From NCBI GenBank assembly GCA_964030785.1, contig OZ034977.1, positions 28,230,152 to 28,294,151 of the forward strand: a stretch of DNA of 64,000 nt, given 5' to 3'. The DNA is from Siderastrea siderea. Lineage: Eukaryota; Cnidaria; Anthozoa; Scleractinia; Rhizangiidae. Positions 1 to 12,641 of the stretch are shown here, one piece after another; the stretch's first letter is position 1; every line of letters begins with the position of its first letter. The notes under the pieces were generated by a model. It was given only the letters and a program-made list of their open reading frames with translations. It was not told the DNA's origin and searched no databases. A program made the position numbers and the translations under genes.

Positions 1-2940
1 CCGAAGCTCTATGTTAGCTATAAGAAGCATTATTTTAGTTTTTGCTTTGTTTTTGGAAAACTTCTCAAAAGCTTCTATTAACATTCGAACGTAAAAAAAG
101 CTGGACTTGACAATATTTTTTGTTTAAAAATGCTCAAGATGTCACAACTCTGTAGCACACGATTTAACGCACGTGTAATTATTGATTCAGTTTTACTGAA
201 GAGCCTCTTCATGAATATGTCGCACAATGTCGCTATCATTCGTCGCACTTCCTGCATACACTTTAAATAACACACAGAAAAATAAGCAAGGCCTTCGACT
301 GGTGTTGTGTGAGATTGCTTATTCCATGAGTATTCACTCTTCCCAGTGCACTTTTCACATAAGCCACGCACCTCTTCGGAACCTGTAATTTTTTTGGCTT
401 CCTATATCACGCACCTCTATTGTTTTATGGGCTAGGGTCATTGTTTTATTGTTTGTTCTTTTGTCTTCTCAGCCAATCCTGTTAAGCCTTCCGATAGGTG
501 CGTACCGCCTCACTTTTCACGGCTTTATCAAAGACATCTTTCGAAAGAGAAACGTCCGCTGTTGTGAACCTCACGAGCGTACCGAACGTACCGTGGACGC
601 GTATTTAGTCAGCAATTTCTAACGAGGCACATGCGCACTGAGCAAAAACGGGAAAACTGGTTTCAAACCAGACTGACTCATCCGTTTCGGTGGATGAGCG
701 GCAAATTCAAAGAAAGTCGAGGCGGCTGGCAGAGGTCCCTTCCTCTTCCCGACTTATCTTGGAAGATGGAAGGGCCTCTGCTCGCAGGGTATTGTGATTA
801 ACACTGTGCAGTTATTTTGCCAATGCGCTTGGATTTCATACCCCATTAATTCAATTGAATTAATAACACATGGTCATTTTCGTGGTTGTTTGCGATTTTC
901 TTTTGTGGAATTGAAGAAACCGGCAATTTATATTTTTTCCCGAAATCTACATTTATTAAGCTTTCCAACGCTCTATAGTTTGCCGTGTTTTTCTTTAAAA
1001 TGGCGCGCATACCAATTTTTTCCCCGAGGACACCCGGGAAGGTCCGGAGTAACCTTAAGTACTTTTGGTTTTTTTTTTTTTTGGCAAACTTCTCTCATTT
1101 GACTGCGGTCGAAATCGTAGCTAGAGCTGCTAGTTGTCTGGAGGTCGCACAAACAGCTTCACTTGTATTTCGATGAACTGATTACCTGCGAGCGTTAAGA
1201 ATCAGAGCGGTTGTAGCAAAAGCTTCACGTTGTCTGTATTTCAATTCACTCTACCATATTTTAATGCGCTCTTGTTGAATAAAACATTGTGTTAATGTTC
1301 GAATATGTGGTTTTAATTGCTATGGGAAATTTAGAATTTAATACAGTGTATGAGCTTAAATATGTGACTGCCCTTAATGTTAGTGTGAGCTCAAGCTTTT
1401 AATACAGCAAACTGACATGATTATAAATTATGCTGCCCTGTGAGCATGAAACCCTGCAAACGCAAATCGGTCACAAGTTACACATTTGGTTGCCGTAGAG
1501 GGTGGGGCATTTTCTCCCTTTTGTTTTCCAAAATTTCCCCCACATAGTGGGGATTTGTCAGTTTTCGTAAGCTATCCAGAACCAATCCCACCTGTATCCC
1601 GGGCTGGGGGGGGGGGGGGAGGGTCGGGGTTTACTTTGACTGGTGCTTTACACGAGTTAAGCGAGTTACACGCCGGTGACGCGAGTTAGTGATGCGATAA
1701 ACACGGGTGTTTTTCCTGGGAAAATGTGTTCGGCGAACTGCGAACTCAAGCGATGTGCCAACTAAGTTCGCAGCAGAACTCAAGAAAGAGAGAGTCCTCA
1801 AAGGCCAATTTCCGGCTCGTAACTTGCACTTTTCGCCTTCCACTTTTACAGTACAGATGCTAGCTATTTTTCTTAAGTTTGAAACTGTCCGAGCAATCGT
1901 TTTGCTAAATATCATAAATTGTTTTTTGACTTTTGTTGTCTTTGAAAAAACGCAGGTCACCATGCAATTTCGAGCCAAAAACGTGGGATACAGCACAATG
2001 TTATCTCAAGTGTGGGCCACCTCATATTGGTAACCCTGTGGTGAGGACAGACTTACGTACGGACGAACGGACGGTCACCTGACTATTACGACACTACCGA
2101 TGTTATAACATTTGTTGGGATTCCTGTGACTTCCCATGCGCCTTTTCGAGCGTGTCGGATTCGCACCATTCGCGTCGCCCATGCTTTTTTAGCGAAAGCA
2201 GAGTTTAAGTTTGCTCTCGGATATTTTCTCACGTAACAGCCGGAACTAAATCTGAGGATCCACACTTGTGTGAGTGTGAAATTGTTATTCTTCCGGTTAG
2301 TCGATTTGATGTTTATTTAGGTCGTTTCTTTATTCGAACCCTTTCTATTTCTAGTAAATTGCACAGAATGCAGGGAACCGTTTGAATAGGCAGACTGCTG
2401 GATGTAATTGTAGCCGAGGTTTTTGCAGTTCTGAAAGTGTAATCTCAACTTGTGGATAACGAACCCAATTAAAAGCTGTTATTTCTAAACTGTGGTTAAC
2501 AAGAAAGCCCAACAGGCATTTTAGCCGGCCGTTCTGACTCTCCCCACCCCTAGGTTTCACAAATGTTAGCGCAATCCTGTATTTATACGAACCGGCGTGA
2601 CGAAAACTGTGATTGTGTGACACAATATTTTGACTATAGCGTTACTGGATGACGTAATGTTTAAATTCTCATGACTCAGCTTATCTTTCTTCTCGCTTTT
2701 ATTCTGCTGAAAAACGCAAATTCACTCAAACGTTGAATGTCCGTATAAATTTACCCACAACTGAGGATGCTTACAAAGGGATGAGGAAATATTTATTGTT
2801 GTACCTCGACCGTGAATACAAATAGTGAACATAGCAGTAGAATCAAAATATAACGCTTGATAAACACGAGCTTGACCAGATTGTCAGAGTCTGGGGCACG
2901 GTCTGGGGCACGTTCTGGGATCGTCAGAGTCTGGGGCACG
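1..2940. other. Intergenic or intronic DNA, no gene recognised
   Basis: No reading frame here resembles a known domain, and no exon with convincing splice sites was found. A G homopolymer lies at about 1607-1622. The short open frames on both strands have no domain signature and are treated as chance. Confidence 0.5.
2886..2940. repeat. Short tandem repeat, GTCTGGGGCACG-type
   Basis: Three to four imperfect copies of a 12-17 bp unit containing CTGGGGCACG lie directly left of the MITE that follows. Confidence 0.6.
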
Positions 2941-3521
2941 TTAACCCTATTTAGCCTGGGGGGGGGGGGGCACATTGTGCCCGCGCTGACTTTAACGAAC
3001 TGAAACTTTTAAACGGCTGGCCAAATAATCACCAAATCTCTCGACTTTTCCTAAAATTTATCAGAGAAGATTTTCCTGTGCCAATGAAGTGTCTATGATG
3101 ATTGACATTTCCATAGCAACCGTCTTCTCAGGAGTGTATTTTGACTATTTTCTGTCGTTTTTCAGTCTTTTTTTTCAGTTTTTTACCCTTCGTTTGAAAG
3201 AAAAAGATAATCCTTTGCCTTTTCCTAGAACAAATTCATATATTTTTCGATGTCTTCATTGTCAGCTGTATGACTGCAGGATCGGGATCCAAGATGGCGG
3301 CCTCAAATTCAAAATGGCGGGTTTGTGACTCCATTATGACGTCATGACACGTCATAATTGACACGTCATAATACCAATCTGTTAAGCTAATGACGTACTA
3401 AAAGATTGCCAAGTTTCATCACAAGAGCGTTAACACTTTTCGAGATCTGTAGGGGGGGGGCACTTTGTGCCCCCCCCCCAGGCTCAGAAACTCAAAAAAA
3501 GGCCAGGCGAAATAGGGTTAA
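2941..3521. mobile_element. piggyBac-like MITE with TTAA target duplication
   Basis: TTAA at 2941-2944 and 3518-3521 brackets a 573-bp element whose ends are inverted copies: TTAACCCTATTTAGCCTGG on the left against CCAGGCGAAATAGGGTTAA on the right. A TTAA target duplication with ends starting CCC is the signature of the piggyBac superfamily. There is no transposase, so it is non-autonomous. A second inner inverted pair contains long G and C runs around GCACATTGTGCCC and GCACTTTGTGCCC. Confidence 0.7.
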
Positions 3522-4256
3522 GGAATATCTCATGACGTGATGTTTAAATCCGGTTTGCTAACCCGGGAATCCCCATGCAAAGTAAACAAGTTGACTTACC
3601 AGACTATGCACTTACAAAATTACCTCAGACCCAACCAACACCACACGCAAACCACACGCATCGCTTGATAATATCCAGTTATTTCCTAACTTAGAGACTC
3701 GCCGGAACAGATACCTTATTTATTGGTCTCCTTATTAATGACCGATTCCTTCTCAGAACTATGATGTATCGATGGTGCAATCCACTAATTGCATCATCAT
3801 CGCTAGTAAGCTGCAAACACTACAGTTGTCTTTTCTCTCCTCTGCGAAATAGAGCTTACCCAATGAGAATTTTTTTTTGAGAAATGAGAAAACTTGCAAT
3901 CCACTTCAGAAAGCGTCCCCCCATAAAACGCCAAGGGAAACTGTCTCTCAAACAGCACAATATTACACCGCTGCTATATAAAACGCAACTTTCAAAGCAA
4001 ATCACATTCACAGAAGCGTGATATGCTCCGCACATTCACAAATCCTTCTACTCCCACATTTTTACATCCGCAAAATGTCGATCCCCATAACAAAACTTCT
4101 GCGCTAAAAAAATTTCACCATAACCACTAACTAGATTAACTAGATCAGACAACACAGTCAATCTCGTCAATCCTATTAGCTGCCTTACTCAGTTGCGCAT
4201 GCGTTATACAAGACAACTACAGAAACCCCAAACTTAACAACCCTTTGCCGTTCAGA
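3522..4256. other. No gene recognised
   Basis: AT-rich sequence without a domain-bearing frame. It fills the gap between the piggyBac-like MITE and the long inverted repeat. Confidence 0.5.
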
Positions 4257-5240
4257 TCTTAAGAGCGGTTATCTGTAACTTTCACGTAGGACCATGCAAG
4301 ATAGAAAAATCGAAAATTGCCAGACTTTATCACAATAAAGGTCTTCCCAAACCATTTATAAAAATATAAGTTTTAGTTTATTCAGGTAAATATTTTACCG
4401 TTACGACGACTTTATCATTCCGATGGCTCGTGAGCGAGTAAAAACGACTTGGAAGTGTCACTTAAATCAACCGCTCGTCTTGAATTGTGAAGACAGGAAT
4501 ATCAATATCAAAGCCATGTAGTATAAGTAGGATATTTTCTTGTCATGTTTGCTTTGTCAAATTTGAAATCGATGGAAACCAGAATTTTTAACAGATTTTT
4601 AAAATTTAACCGTTTCGAGCGGCATAGTCGCACGCTAAAAAATGGCGAAATTCAGGACCAAAAAAAGCACTCTGGTATATGGCTTTCGCTGCTGAGACTA
4701 CACTTGTTGGAATAAGCAACCTTTCCTCTACGATTTAATGAAAAAAAAACTTTGGGTAAATGAAATGTTAAATTTTGGGAGCGCTTTATCTACACCCTAT
4801 TTTCCAAGCGAAGACGACCTTTTGACCTTGACAAGCGGGGAAGTAATGACCAGCGTTTTCAAATAACACGCGCTAATTCCATTTTTTAAAGAAACGTTTC
4901 AGAGTGTTTGGTACTTACTACTTAATAGAACCTCAAATAAAAGTCATCAGCCGAAAACAGCAAAGGCAAAGTTTGGTTGTTGGTGATTAACATCGGTAAA
5001 TTTGCATAAATTTGAAACATTTTTCTTTCACAACAAAGTCGGTTTTCTGCCTTCAGTTTTTTCCAAAAGAATGGTAAAGAGGACCAATAAAGTGTGACCA
5101 ACTATTTATAAAGCAAATCTTACCTTAATGACTCTTTTCTGATGAAGAAAGGTCGAGATTTCTTCTGGCTGCGTGAGACAACCGTCGAACATTTTTGGGT
5201 GGTCGTGAAAACGTTGCTGTCACGCAATATACACTGGTCT
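4257..5240 (+). repeat. Left arm of a ~1 kb inverted repeat
   Basis: This stretch recurs in reverse complement at about 8890-9922 with moderate divergence and small indels, so the two arms face each other across 3.6 kb. A shorter part is present a third time at about 13354-13815 inside the tandem duplication. No coding capacity was recognised. It may be the end region of a large non-autonomous transposon or simply two opposed copies of one repeat family. Confidence 0.7.
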
Positions 5241-7399
5241 TAAATTACGAACCAGAGAGGTCCCATCCTGGCTTTTACCGTGTTATTTTTGAGCCACACA
5301 TACGATCCACATACGATCCATACACATACGATACACATACGATCCTCAATTTAAAAGTGTAGGCAGTTCACAGAAAGACAAGGCAGCAGAAAAAGCTCAG
5401 ATGATATTGAAAGTATTCAACAACTTGCAACGTATAGAGCCGGAGAGGGGAGGGAATGAGGGGAAGGGCATATAAAAGCGACGGGATTGATCATCGGACA
5501 TATTAAAAGGACCTCATAAGATAAAATGCCTGGATTTAAATTTTTTTTTATTGCTAGCCTGCGGCAGAATCTGTTCGATATTTTTTCCTGCTCTTGTCTC
5601 CTGGAATGCTGTCTGGCTACCATCTCTGGGCATGACTTGTTTTTTGTTTGTTTGTTCGGGTTGCCACTTTTTCTAAATAGAAGTGCCTGTGATAAATTTA
5701 ATGCTGATGGTTTTACTTTTAACCATTCTAAACAGAAAAAAAATTTCAATCATAGGGGTATGCTGGGCGCCCCTTGCCCTAAAAACATATCTTGATCAAA
5801 CGTAGATATTCCGGTCCACCCTAAGCCTTTTTTTGAAAACCACCGTTTTTCGTGTTGCGAACACTAGGTAATGAAAAACTGTCTTGCGGGTGTGCTTCAA
5901 TGGCTTCCACGATCCTACCGAAGACTACATATATATATAAACGGCTGCTATATAAATAGTCAGCCAAGAACACTGGCGTATGGTTTGAAAGTGCCTTTTC
6001 TATGAACAAGCAAGTGAACTAACTGTGCAAAACAGCTTTCTATCATCTACGTAATCTAGTTACTACCAGAAAGTTCCTGTCACACAAAAACTGCGAAATA
6101 CTAAGACACATCTTTGCAACTTCTCGGATCGATTACTGTAATTCTCTACTATCTGGCCCACCACATAATTTGCTGCAAATTGGACCTAAATATTTAACGG
6201 ACACTTCACTTGGACAGCTGCAGTTTTTCTTGTAGGATCTCCAGCGGATTCCAAACCTTTCCCGGTGTCGCGGGCATATTGTTAAACCCAAACGAACTTC
6301 ATTGAATTCAAAAATTCCTTTAAAAATTAGGAAAAAAACAGTTCTGAGTATCGTCAAACGTCAGAATCTGTACCAAGGTACTTTGAGACGGTTTTCCTGT
6401 CATTTAGGTCAAAAGGAATATATCCCGTGGAAGTATTGACCCACCCTAGCTGCCAAATATGTCTCATTGTAACAGGCGGGTATCTTAACAGAATTTTTTA
6501 ATTTGGGCAGTGCAGAACTTCGTTTACCCCTCAGTTATCTATGGATGTACCCCAAGATGGAGAGAGGGGTGTTGCGCCCCAGGTGATAACAAATGTGGAT
6601 ACCAGGAGTAAATTCATTATTTCGCTTCAGTAATACCGGCAAGATTTTCGTGCAACGTGTTGCGCAACAAGGATGCGTTAAAAGTTGAGTTTTCTCACCT
6701 ATACACGCAACAAATCTTTATTTTTCGAAAAGTAGAAGCCACTAACTTCCTACAACCTGAACACGCAAACGCGGAGGTGATAATAAACGCAACATCGTTG
6801 CGCGAATAGTTGCACGAATGTTTTCCGTGTTATTTGGCCTTTAGGCAAGATTTTACAACTCCTGGTGGCGGCATGTACAGTTGTATCCAAGCTAAAGACC
6901 GAGCGCAAAACATTACATATTTCTCGGTGCATCATACGAACGCGCGGGACGTGTGTAGATTCGTGCCCCCGCGAGTTTTCTTTTTCTTGTCTTTCCTTTT
7001 CTTATTTTGAGGCAGAGAAAGAGAGCGAACAGCAGAAAGTATTTTGCAGTCTACAGCAATAAGTACCCAAATTTTTCAACAGTACAGTTACCTGCTCTTG
7101 CCAGCAAAAGCTTTGCTTCTGAATCTAGTGACGCATTCGACACCTTGTAACTTCTCAGATGTCCTTTGATGTCTTTACTGCATTCCCCAGTTTTACTATA
7201 TGGCTAGAGCTTCTAAATATATAACGCGCGCTGTGATAAGCCAATACTCGGGGCCAGATTTTCCCGTAATGCCCAGGGGCATTATGAGCAATGTTAATGC
7301 CCGGCTAGTAAAGTGGAAATATAGAAAAAGTAAAAGTACATTTGATTCAAATAGTTGGGACAGTTTCTTTGAAAGTTTTTACTTTTTCTTGTGCGATAT
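5241..7399. other. No gene recognised
   Basis: Contains a short tandem array of ACATACGAT(C) units at about 5290-5345 and AT-rich TATA-like tracts near 5925-5960. Open frames here (for example about 5417-5795) have no recognisable domain and overlap each other on opposite strands. Confidence 0.5.
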
Positions 7400-7927
7400 C
7401 CCCGGGGGTACTTCCCGAAGATTTGGGTGGCGGTGTGCGCCGCGCTTCTGGAAACCCTTACCCTACTTCAGACCAAGATATGTGATTTTCCCTACCCTAT
7501 GAAGGGTAGGGAAAATCACATATTAGCCCCTGATGAAGGTAAGTTTTGTCTCACCGAAATATTGGGCAATAAAATTATTACCCTTCTTAGCTGTCCGATC
7601 AACCTTGCAATTGGTTTTTTGTTAATATTTGATACCCTATTTCAGACGAGACCCTAACCCTATTTCGTTTGCGTAAACAGTTGAGAAGGGCTTCAAATTC
7701 CCAAATTTAATCAAACCTCAGTTCTTTGGAGAAGAAAATTAATAAAAAGATACCTTCTTGTAAGAACCTTACTAGATCCCATATCAGAGTGTACAAACCT
7801 TACGCTATTTCAGACCAAAATGGTCAAGATCTATACCCTATTTCAGACCATAAAGGCTCAAAAACCATACCCTTTGGTGCCTCACATACCTATATAGCTT
7901 ATGTAAGGGAGTACCCCCTCCCCCGGG
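7400..7927. mobile_element. MITE with CCCCGGGGGTACT-type inverted ends
   Basis: The left end CCCCGGGGGTACTTCC is inverted at the right end as GGAGTACCCCCTCCCCCGGG. The interior repeats a motif around CCCTATTTCAGACC several times. The same terminal motif bounds the 53434-54071 element, so both belong to one family. No transposase is present, and a clean target duplication is not visible here. Confidence 0.6.
7478..7523. repeat. Perfect 46-bp palindrome (21-bp arms, 4-base loop)
   Basis: Positions 7478-7498 and 7503-7523 are exact reverse complements around ATGA. It lies inside the CCCCGGGGG MITE and could extrude as a cruciform. Confidence 0.9.
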
Positions 7928-8069
7928 TGTGCTATAAATTTTTTGTGTGGAATAAAACTGCTGAGTTTTGTATGCTTTCCGGTAAACTGTTTCATTCATC
8001 CCAATCCGCTACGGCTCACTTTTCAAGTAATAAAGTGTCAGGCATAGCCATATAATAAACTTCTTATTA

Positions 8070-8335
8070 CAGGGTCGTAACGAAGTATGTGGGATCAGGG
8101 ATCAAAGGGGTGGGATCGGGGTTCAGAAGGGTGGGATCTAGGACCACAGCCCTGGGATCGGGAATCACAGACCATGGGATCGGGATCAGCAGTTTCTTAT
8201 AGGGATCAGGGACCAGGCTTTACCACATTTGTGGGATCAGGGATGAAAATTGGTCACGCTTTTGAAATCAAGGAACAGAAATTTGCGTACAAAAATGGGA
8301 TCAGCGATGAAAAAACATACCTCGTTACCACCCTG
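8070..8335. mobile_element. CAGGG-ended MITE filled with a GGGATC minisatellite
   Basis: The left end CAGGGTCGTAACGAAGTATG is matched in inverted orientation by CATACCTCGTTACCACCCTG at the right. TTATTA flanks both sides (8064-8069, 8336-8341). CAGGG ends recall hAT elements, but the flanking duplication is 6 bp rather than the 8 bp usual for hAT, so the superfamily is uncertain. The interior is an irregular array of GGGATC(A/G)GGG units and has no coding capacity. Confidence 0.6.
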
Positions 8336-8336
8336 T

Positions 8337-8444
8337 TATTAACTCTCGCTAGCTCGGGACCGTACTAGGGGAAGATTGCCCACAGTCTTTCTTGTACTAC
8401 CTTGGGCAATATTCTCCCAGTACGGCCCTCGCACTCAGTTAATA
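8337..8444. repeat. Imperfect inverted repeat (hairpin) ~108 bp
   Basis: The arms around 8356-8381 and 8404-8428 (both containing CCGTACT or AGTACGG and ending in GGGCAAT-type sequence) pair imperfectly, and the pairing continues outward to TTAACT / AGTTAA. It directly follows the CAGGG MITE. Confidence 0.6.
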
Positions 8445-8889
8445 AGAAGTAGGTAACACACTGGACATTCGCTGGGTTGTCTGAACTAGCCCCACAACTT
8501 CCTCCAACTATTTCCGAATACCCACACAAAGCCATGGTAGTTTATGACGTTTGACAGACTGGTGGCGTTCCAAACAGTTCAACCCACGTGCAAAATTTGC
8601 GTCGGGATTTTTTGTCACGAGGCATGTTTGTTACATCAGGATTGTGGAAGTATTTCGCAACTTCAGGCATAATGACCGGTAACTTTATTTGGCTCTTCTT
8701 TTTCGTTGGTTAAGAACTTTCAGATAATTTTACATTCTACAGTACTAATGCTATAAAGACGGGTTTGAATTTTAAAACAATTCATTGCACTAGCAGCAAA
8801 GTTTTAGACATCTCTTTTGTTTCTCGGCCATTCCTGCGCATTGGAGAGTCGCTGCTGACAGCTGTTCGCATTTACCTGGCCATGTGGTT

Positions 8890-9922
8890 TTGTAATCTAA
8901 GACCACTGTGTATTGCGTGACAGTATAGCCATCACTTACCCAAAAATGTTCGACGGTTGTCATCAGTTGTCATGGGCGGCTAGTAGAAATCTCGTCATTT
9001 CTTCCCAGAAAATGGTTATTAAGGTACAATTTGCTACATAGATAATTAGGTAATGCTTTACTGGTTCTCGTTGGTATTTTTACTTTAGAAACAAGGAAGG
9101 TAAAACGAGTTTCTTGTGAAAAACAAATGTTTTAAATTTATGCAAATTTGCCGCTATTAATCACTAACACCCATAGTTTCCCTTGGCCAAAAAAACGTAT
9201 TTGCGAGCGAAAACCTGTCCTGTTTTCGGCTGATGACTTTATTTGAGGTTCTATTAATTAGTAAGTACCAAACATTGTGAAACTTTTCTTTAAAAAATGG
9301 AATTACCTCGTGTTATTTGAAAACGCTGGTCATTACTTCCCCGCCTGTCAAGGTCAAAAGGTCGTCTTCGCCTGGAAAATAGGGTGTAGATAAAGCGCTC
9401 CCAAAATTTACCATTTCATTTACTCAAAAAATTTTTTTCATCAAATCGTAGAGGAAAGATTGCTTATTCCAACAAGTGCGGCCTCAGCGGCGAAAGCCAT
9501 ATACCAGAATGCTTTTTTTGGTCCTGAATTTCGCCATTTTTTAGCGTGCGACTATGCCGCTCGAAACGGTTAAATTTTAAAAATCTGTTAAAAATTCTGG
9601 TCTCGATCGAATTCAAATTTGACACAACAATCATGACAAGGAAATATCCTACTTATACTACATGGCTTTGATATTGATTTTTCTGTCTTCACAATTCAAG
9701 ACGAGCGGTTGATTTAAGTGACACTTTCAAGTCGTTTTTACTCGCTCCCGAGCCATCGGAATGATAAAGTCGTCGTAACGGTAAAATACCTACCGAAATA
9801 AACTGAAACTTAGATTTTTATAAATGGTTTGGGAAGACCTTTATTGTGACAAAGTTTGGCAATTTTCGATTTTTCTATCTTGCATGGTCCTAGGTGAAAG
9901 TTACGGATAGCCGCTCTTAAAT
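8890..9922 (-). repeat. Right arm of the ~1 kb inverted repeat
   Basis: Reverse-complement partner of 4257-5240. Its outer part, from about 9471, is also the start of the 3.9 kb tandem duplication, so the inverted repeat was in place before that duplication. Between the CAGGG MITE and this arm (8446-8889) no gene was seen. Confidence 0.7.
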
Positions 9923-10136
9923 ACTTTAAATTAAAAGACAAGAACACACGAAGGTAACATTCACCAGACTAATATGCGCATGCGTCCTATATAAGACAGT
10001 ACCGCTCTTAAGTACCCATACTTCAAGCTTTACAGCACTAAAAAAAACCACGTCCAACAAAACATGTCTCAACAACTCGCCGACGACAACAACCCAAATT
10101 TCTTGGCTTGATAGATAGCCATTTTTTAACCATGGT

Positions 10137-10167
10137 GCTCCGCGGGCGCGGCTTCGCCGCGCGGAGC
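10137..10167. repeat. GC-rich hairpin
   Basis: GCTCCGCG and CGCGGAGC form inverted arms around a GC-rich loop containing GGCTTCGCC. It stands out against the AT-rich surroundings. A slightly altered copy lies at about 14030-14062 in the second tandem unit. Confidence 0.75.
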
Positions 10168-11161
10168 TCGGCTAAAAATTGTGCCAAGCAAAAATCTTGG
10201 TGCTTTGGGTGGTTCGGTTTCCTCTTGTTAACCTACCAACGAGAAGCCGAGTTTTGGACGCTGCACGTGTAGTGCGTGAACAGCTACATGACCTAATTTG
10301 CCAGCGGCGCCCGCGTGTGGAAGATTGAGATATGTTTTGAGCGTTGAATTTTATCGGAATGCTGAGGCTTACTTACTGCACGTTTTATTTTGTGTATCGA
10401 AAATTCTTTACGTGTCTGGAAATGCAACAGATCAAGGATCTCGCATCCTATCCATTGGAGCCGTTTCCTCATATCATCTTGTTATCTTCTCCATAAAGGA
10501 AAACAACTGCCTTAAACGTCAATGTTTTCTCCTGGTAGTTACCCAACTAGAAAATTTTCCCCTTGAATTCCCAGGGTACATGTAACCATTATGAAAGGAT
10601 AAGGATAAAGTCGCACTCGGGCCAAGGAGGTTCACACGGCCGAAGCTTATCCCGGTTTCCGTAGCATGAAGCAACTGAGAGAATTACTTCTCCCCCCGTG
10701 GATGGGTAGTCCATCGCAGGGTTACCAGCTCCCAGCATAATGTCGCCGGTACCCATTCATATACCTGGGCGATGGTAGGGACTGGGCGTCGAACCACCGA
10801 CCACCCTTAGAAGGTTAATGAAAACCCCACCTATGCTTACATAGGGTGGTCTAACCACGGCTAATGAAAATCAAAATCGTTCTGTTCAGTAGTAGCGGAG
10901 AGGATTGTGGTTACACCTAAACAACCTTTGCTGAAAATTAAGCCCACAGATCACACAAGAAGAAAAAAAAGGACAAAAAATAACTCAAGCAAACCAGCCA
11001 ATACTATCAACAAGAATAATACTTATTGATTTTTGAAAATGAATTGGGAAAGAAGATAGTTAGTTTCACTGAAGTTTAGAAATTGTATTTTGCAGTTACA
11101 TTGATACATTTACACTGTTGCACGCAGAAGAAATTAAGGTCATGCATTTATGTATTGATAG

Positions 11162-11309
11162 ATTGTGGCTCAGTGGTAAACGATACACTGAAAAGTCCTG
11201 GATACCCATTTGTCTACTACGGAAGTATCAACTGCAATTACTCAGTTCCAATTCCACAAGGCATGGCGATGAAAATTACCTTCCATCATTTTGACTTGAC
11301 GTGCAGCGG
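11162..11309 (+). CDS. CUB domain exon A, copy 1 (N-terminal half)
   Basis: The exon is bounded by an acceptor ending TTGATAG and the donor GTAAGT. It enters in phase 1 and leaves in phase 2. It encodes the first half of a CUB domain: the opening Asp-Cys-Gly, the SPGYP turn, the second Cys in NCNYSV, a hydrophobic strand and the FDLTCSG stretch with the third Cys. CUB domains are ~110-residue extracellular beta-sandwich modules that bind proteins or glycans. It joins in frame to exon B at 12642. The gene's start and full domain list are outside what can be read here. Confidence 0.8.
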
Positions 11310-12058
11310 GTAAGTGAAGTAATAAATCCATGAGATTGCACTTTGGTCAAGAGGATATGAGAATTCTCAATAGTAGACGTTATAGACGCCGGTAGACGCC
11401 AAAGCAAAGGGAAATATGACAGCAGTTATCCACACGACCCTGTCAATACATTCTGGTCACCAATGCATCTCTTATGAGACAAGTGTTGCACCTTTTGCTG
11501 AGTAGATTTATCAAAATTCTTTACCTGTTCTAGTCTTGCAATAAAAAGAAAAATTGCTGGAAAACTCTTAATTCTCAGCTAAGGTAGCGTAGCGTCGTGT
11601 CTTAAAATTACGTTCTTGACAAAACTTTGGCTATGGGTTTGAGGCCGGATATTTCCAACGCCAACACATTATTGACTTTATAGGTTTTTCATCCAAATTT
11701 GCAAAAGTGAAGAGAATCTCCCATCTATTGGGCGGTTTACATCTTGTCGTATACATTAACCGAAACTGTGTAGCAGCAATATTGGAATATTCGGATAAGC
11801 CTTCTATTTCAGGAAAATGCTGTATTTCGTCCTGGAACAATTGATTCTTAGCTGTGAGTCCTCAAATTTCCAGTCCGTTTGAATCGAAGTTTCCCCTTTG
11901 ATTGGTATTAAATGCCCAAAACCCCTTTGAAAATTGTTGCGTAAAACAATCGGTCGGGCCACCATTTTTCAAAGGGTACCGTAAAACCTCCAAATAAGCG
12001 TGATGGAGGCATTGCAATAACCTAGCCCTGTCCCCAAGAAAACGACGGTCAAAGCATC

Positions 12059-12452
12059 CCGTATTTACTCGATTAAACGGCGCGGCGTTTATTAAATTCT
12101 TAGCCTTTCCGATGCGGCGTTTCTTCAAGGGCGGCGGCGTATATTTCAAAATCATATTTCTTAAATTACTGGCAACAAGTAGAGTAAATCATTTGTAAAT
12201 GTTATGTAAAACAGAGACATGTTAGAAGTTCCAATGTCTCGCTTTTTTGCTGAGATAGAATCCTAATTGTCTGGCTTGATAGATTACCGAGTTGTACCAT
12301 ACTTGTTATTTTAATTTTTTCTTATAATCCTCGAATAAACGCCGCATTCTCTGATTGGGTGCGGCGTTTATTGGTAATTTTGCTTCCATCTGCGGCGTTT
12401 AATCGATGGCGGCGTTTATTCGAAGGCGGCGCTTAATGGAGTAAATACAGTA
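12059..12452. mobile_element. MITE rich in GGCGTTTATT, copy 1
   Basis: The ends are inverted: CCGTATTTACTCGATTAAACG on the left, with a CGCTTAATGGAGTAAATACAG-type end on the right. Inside, GCGGCGTTTATT and its complement recur. It lies in the intron between CUB exons A and B. The second tandem unit has the same insertion at 16001-16396, so it pre-dates the duplication. Confidence 0.65.
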
Positions 12453-12641
12453 GGACCTCTTCCGTTCCCATCCCTATAAGATATTATTAAGCAACCAATC
12501 AATCATTGTGACTTAAAACAATCTACTATGAAGAAAATTTTCGTAGAACTATGAGAAGCCGTTCTACAGGCCAGTCTTTTTGTTAAAACAACCTTAGGTT
12601 AACGCCGATAGGACTGAAGGTCAGCTTTCTTTTAATTATAG

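Noticed and set aside
5141..5160. CTGATGA near 5142 and 9225 as possible hammerhead cores
   Set aside because: Neither is followed by a stem II and GAAA in the required order.
10298..10585. 95-codon open frame conserved at 14191-14478
   Set aside because: Conservation simply reflects the recent tandem duplication. The frame starts at a non-ATG codon and has no domain.
11631..12155. Minus-strand open frames repeated at 15576-16072
   Set aside because: They lie in the intron between CUB exons and partly in a MITE, and match between units only because the segment is duplicated.
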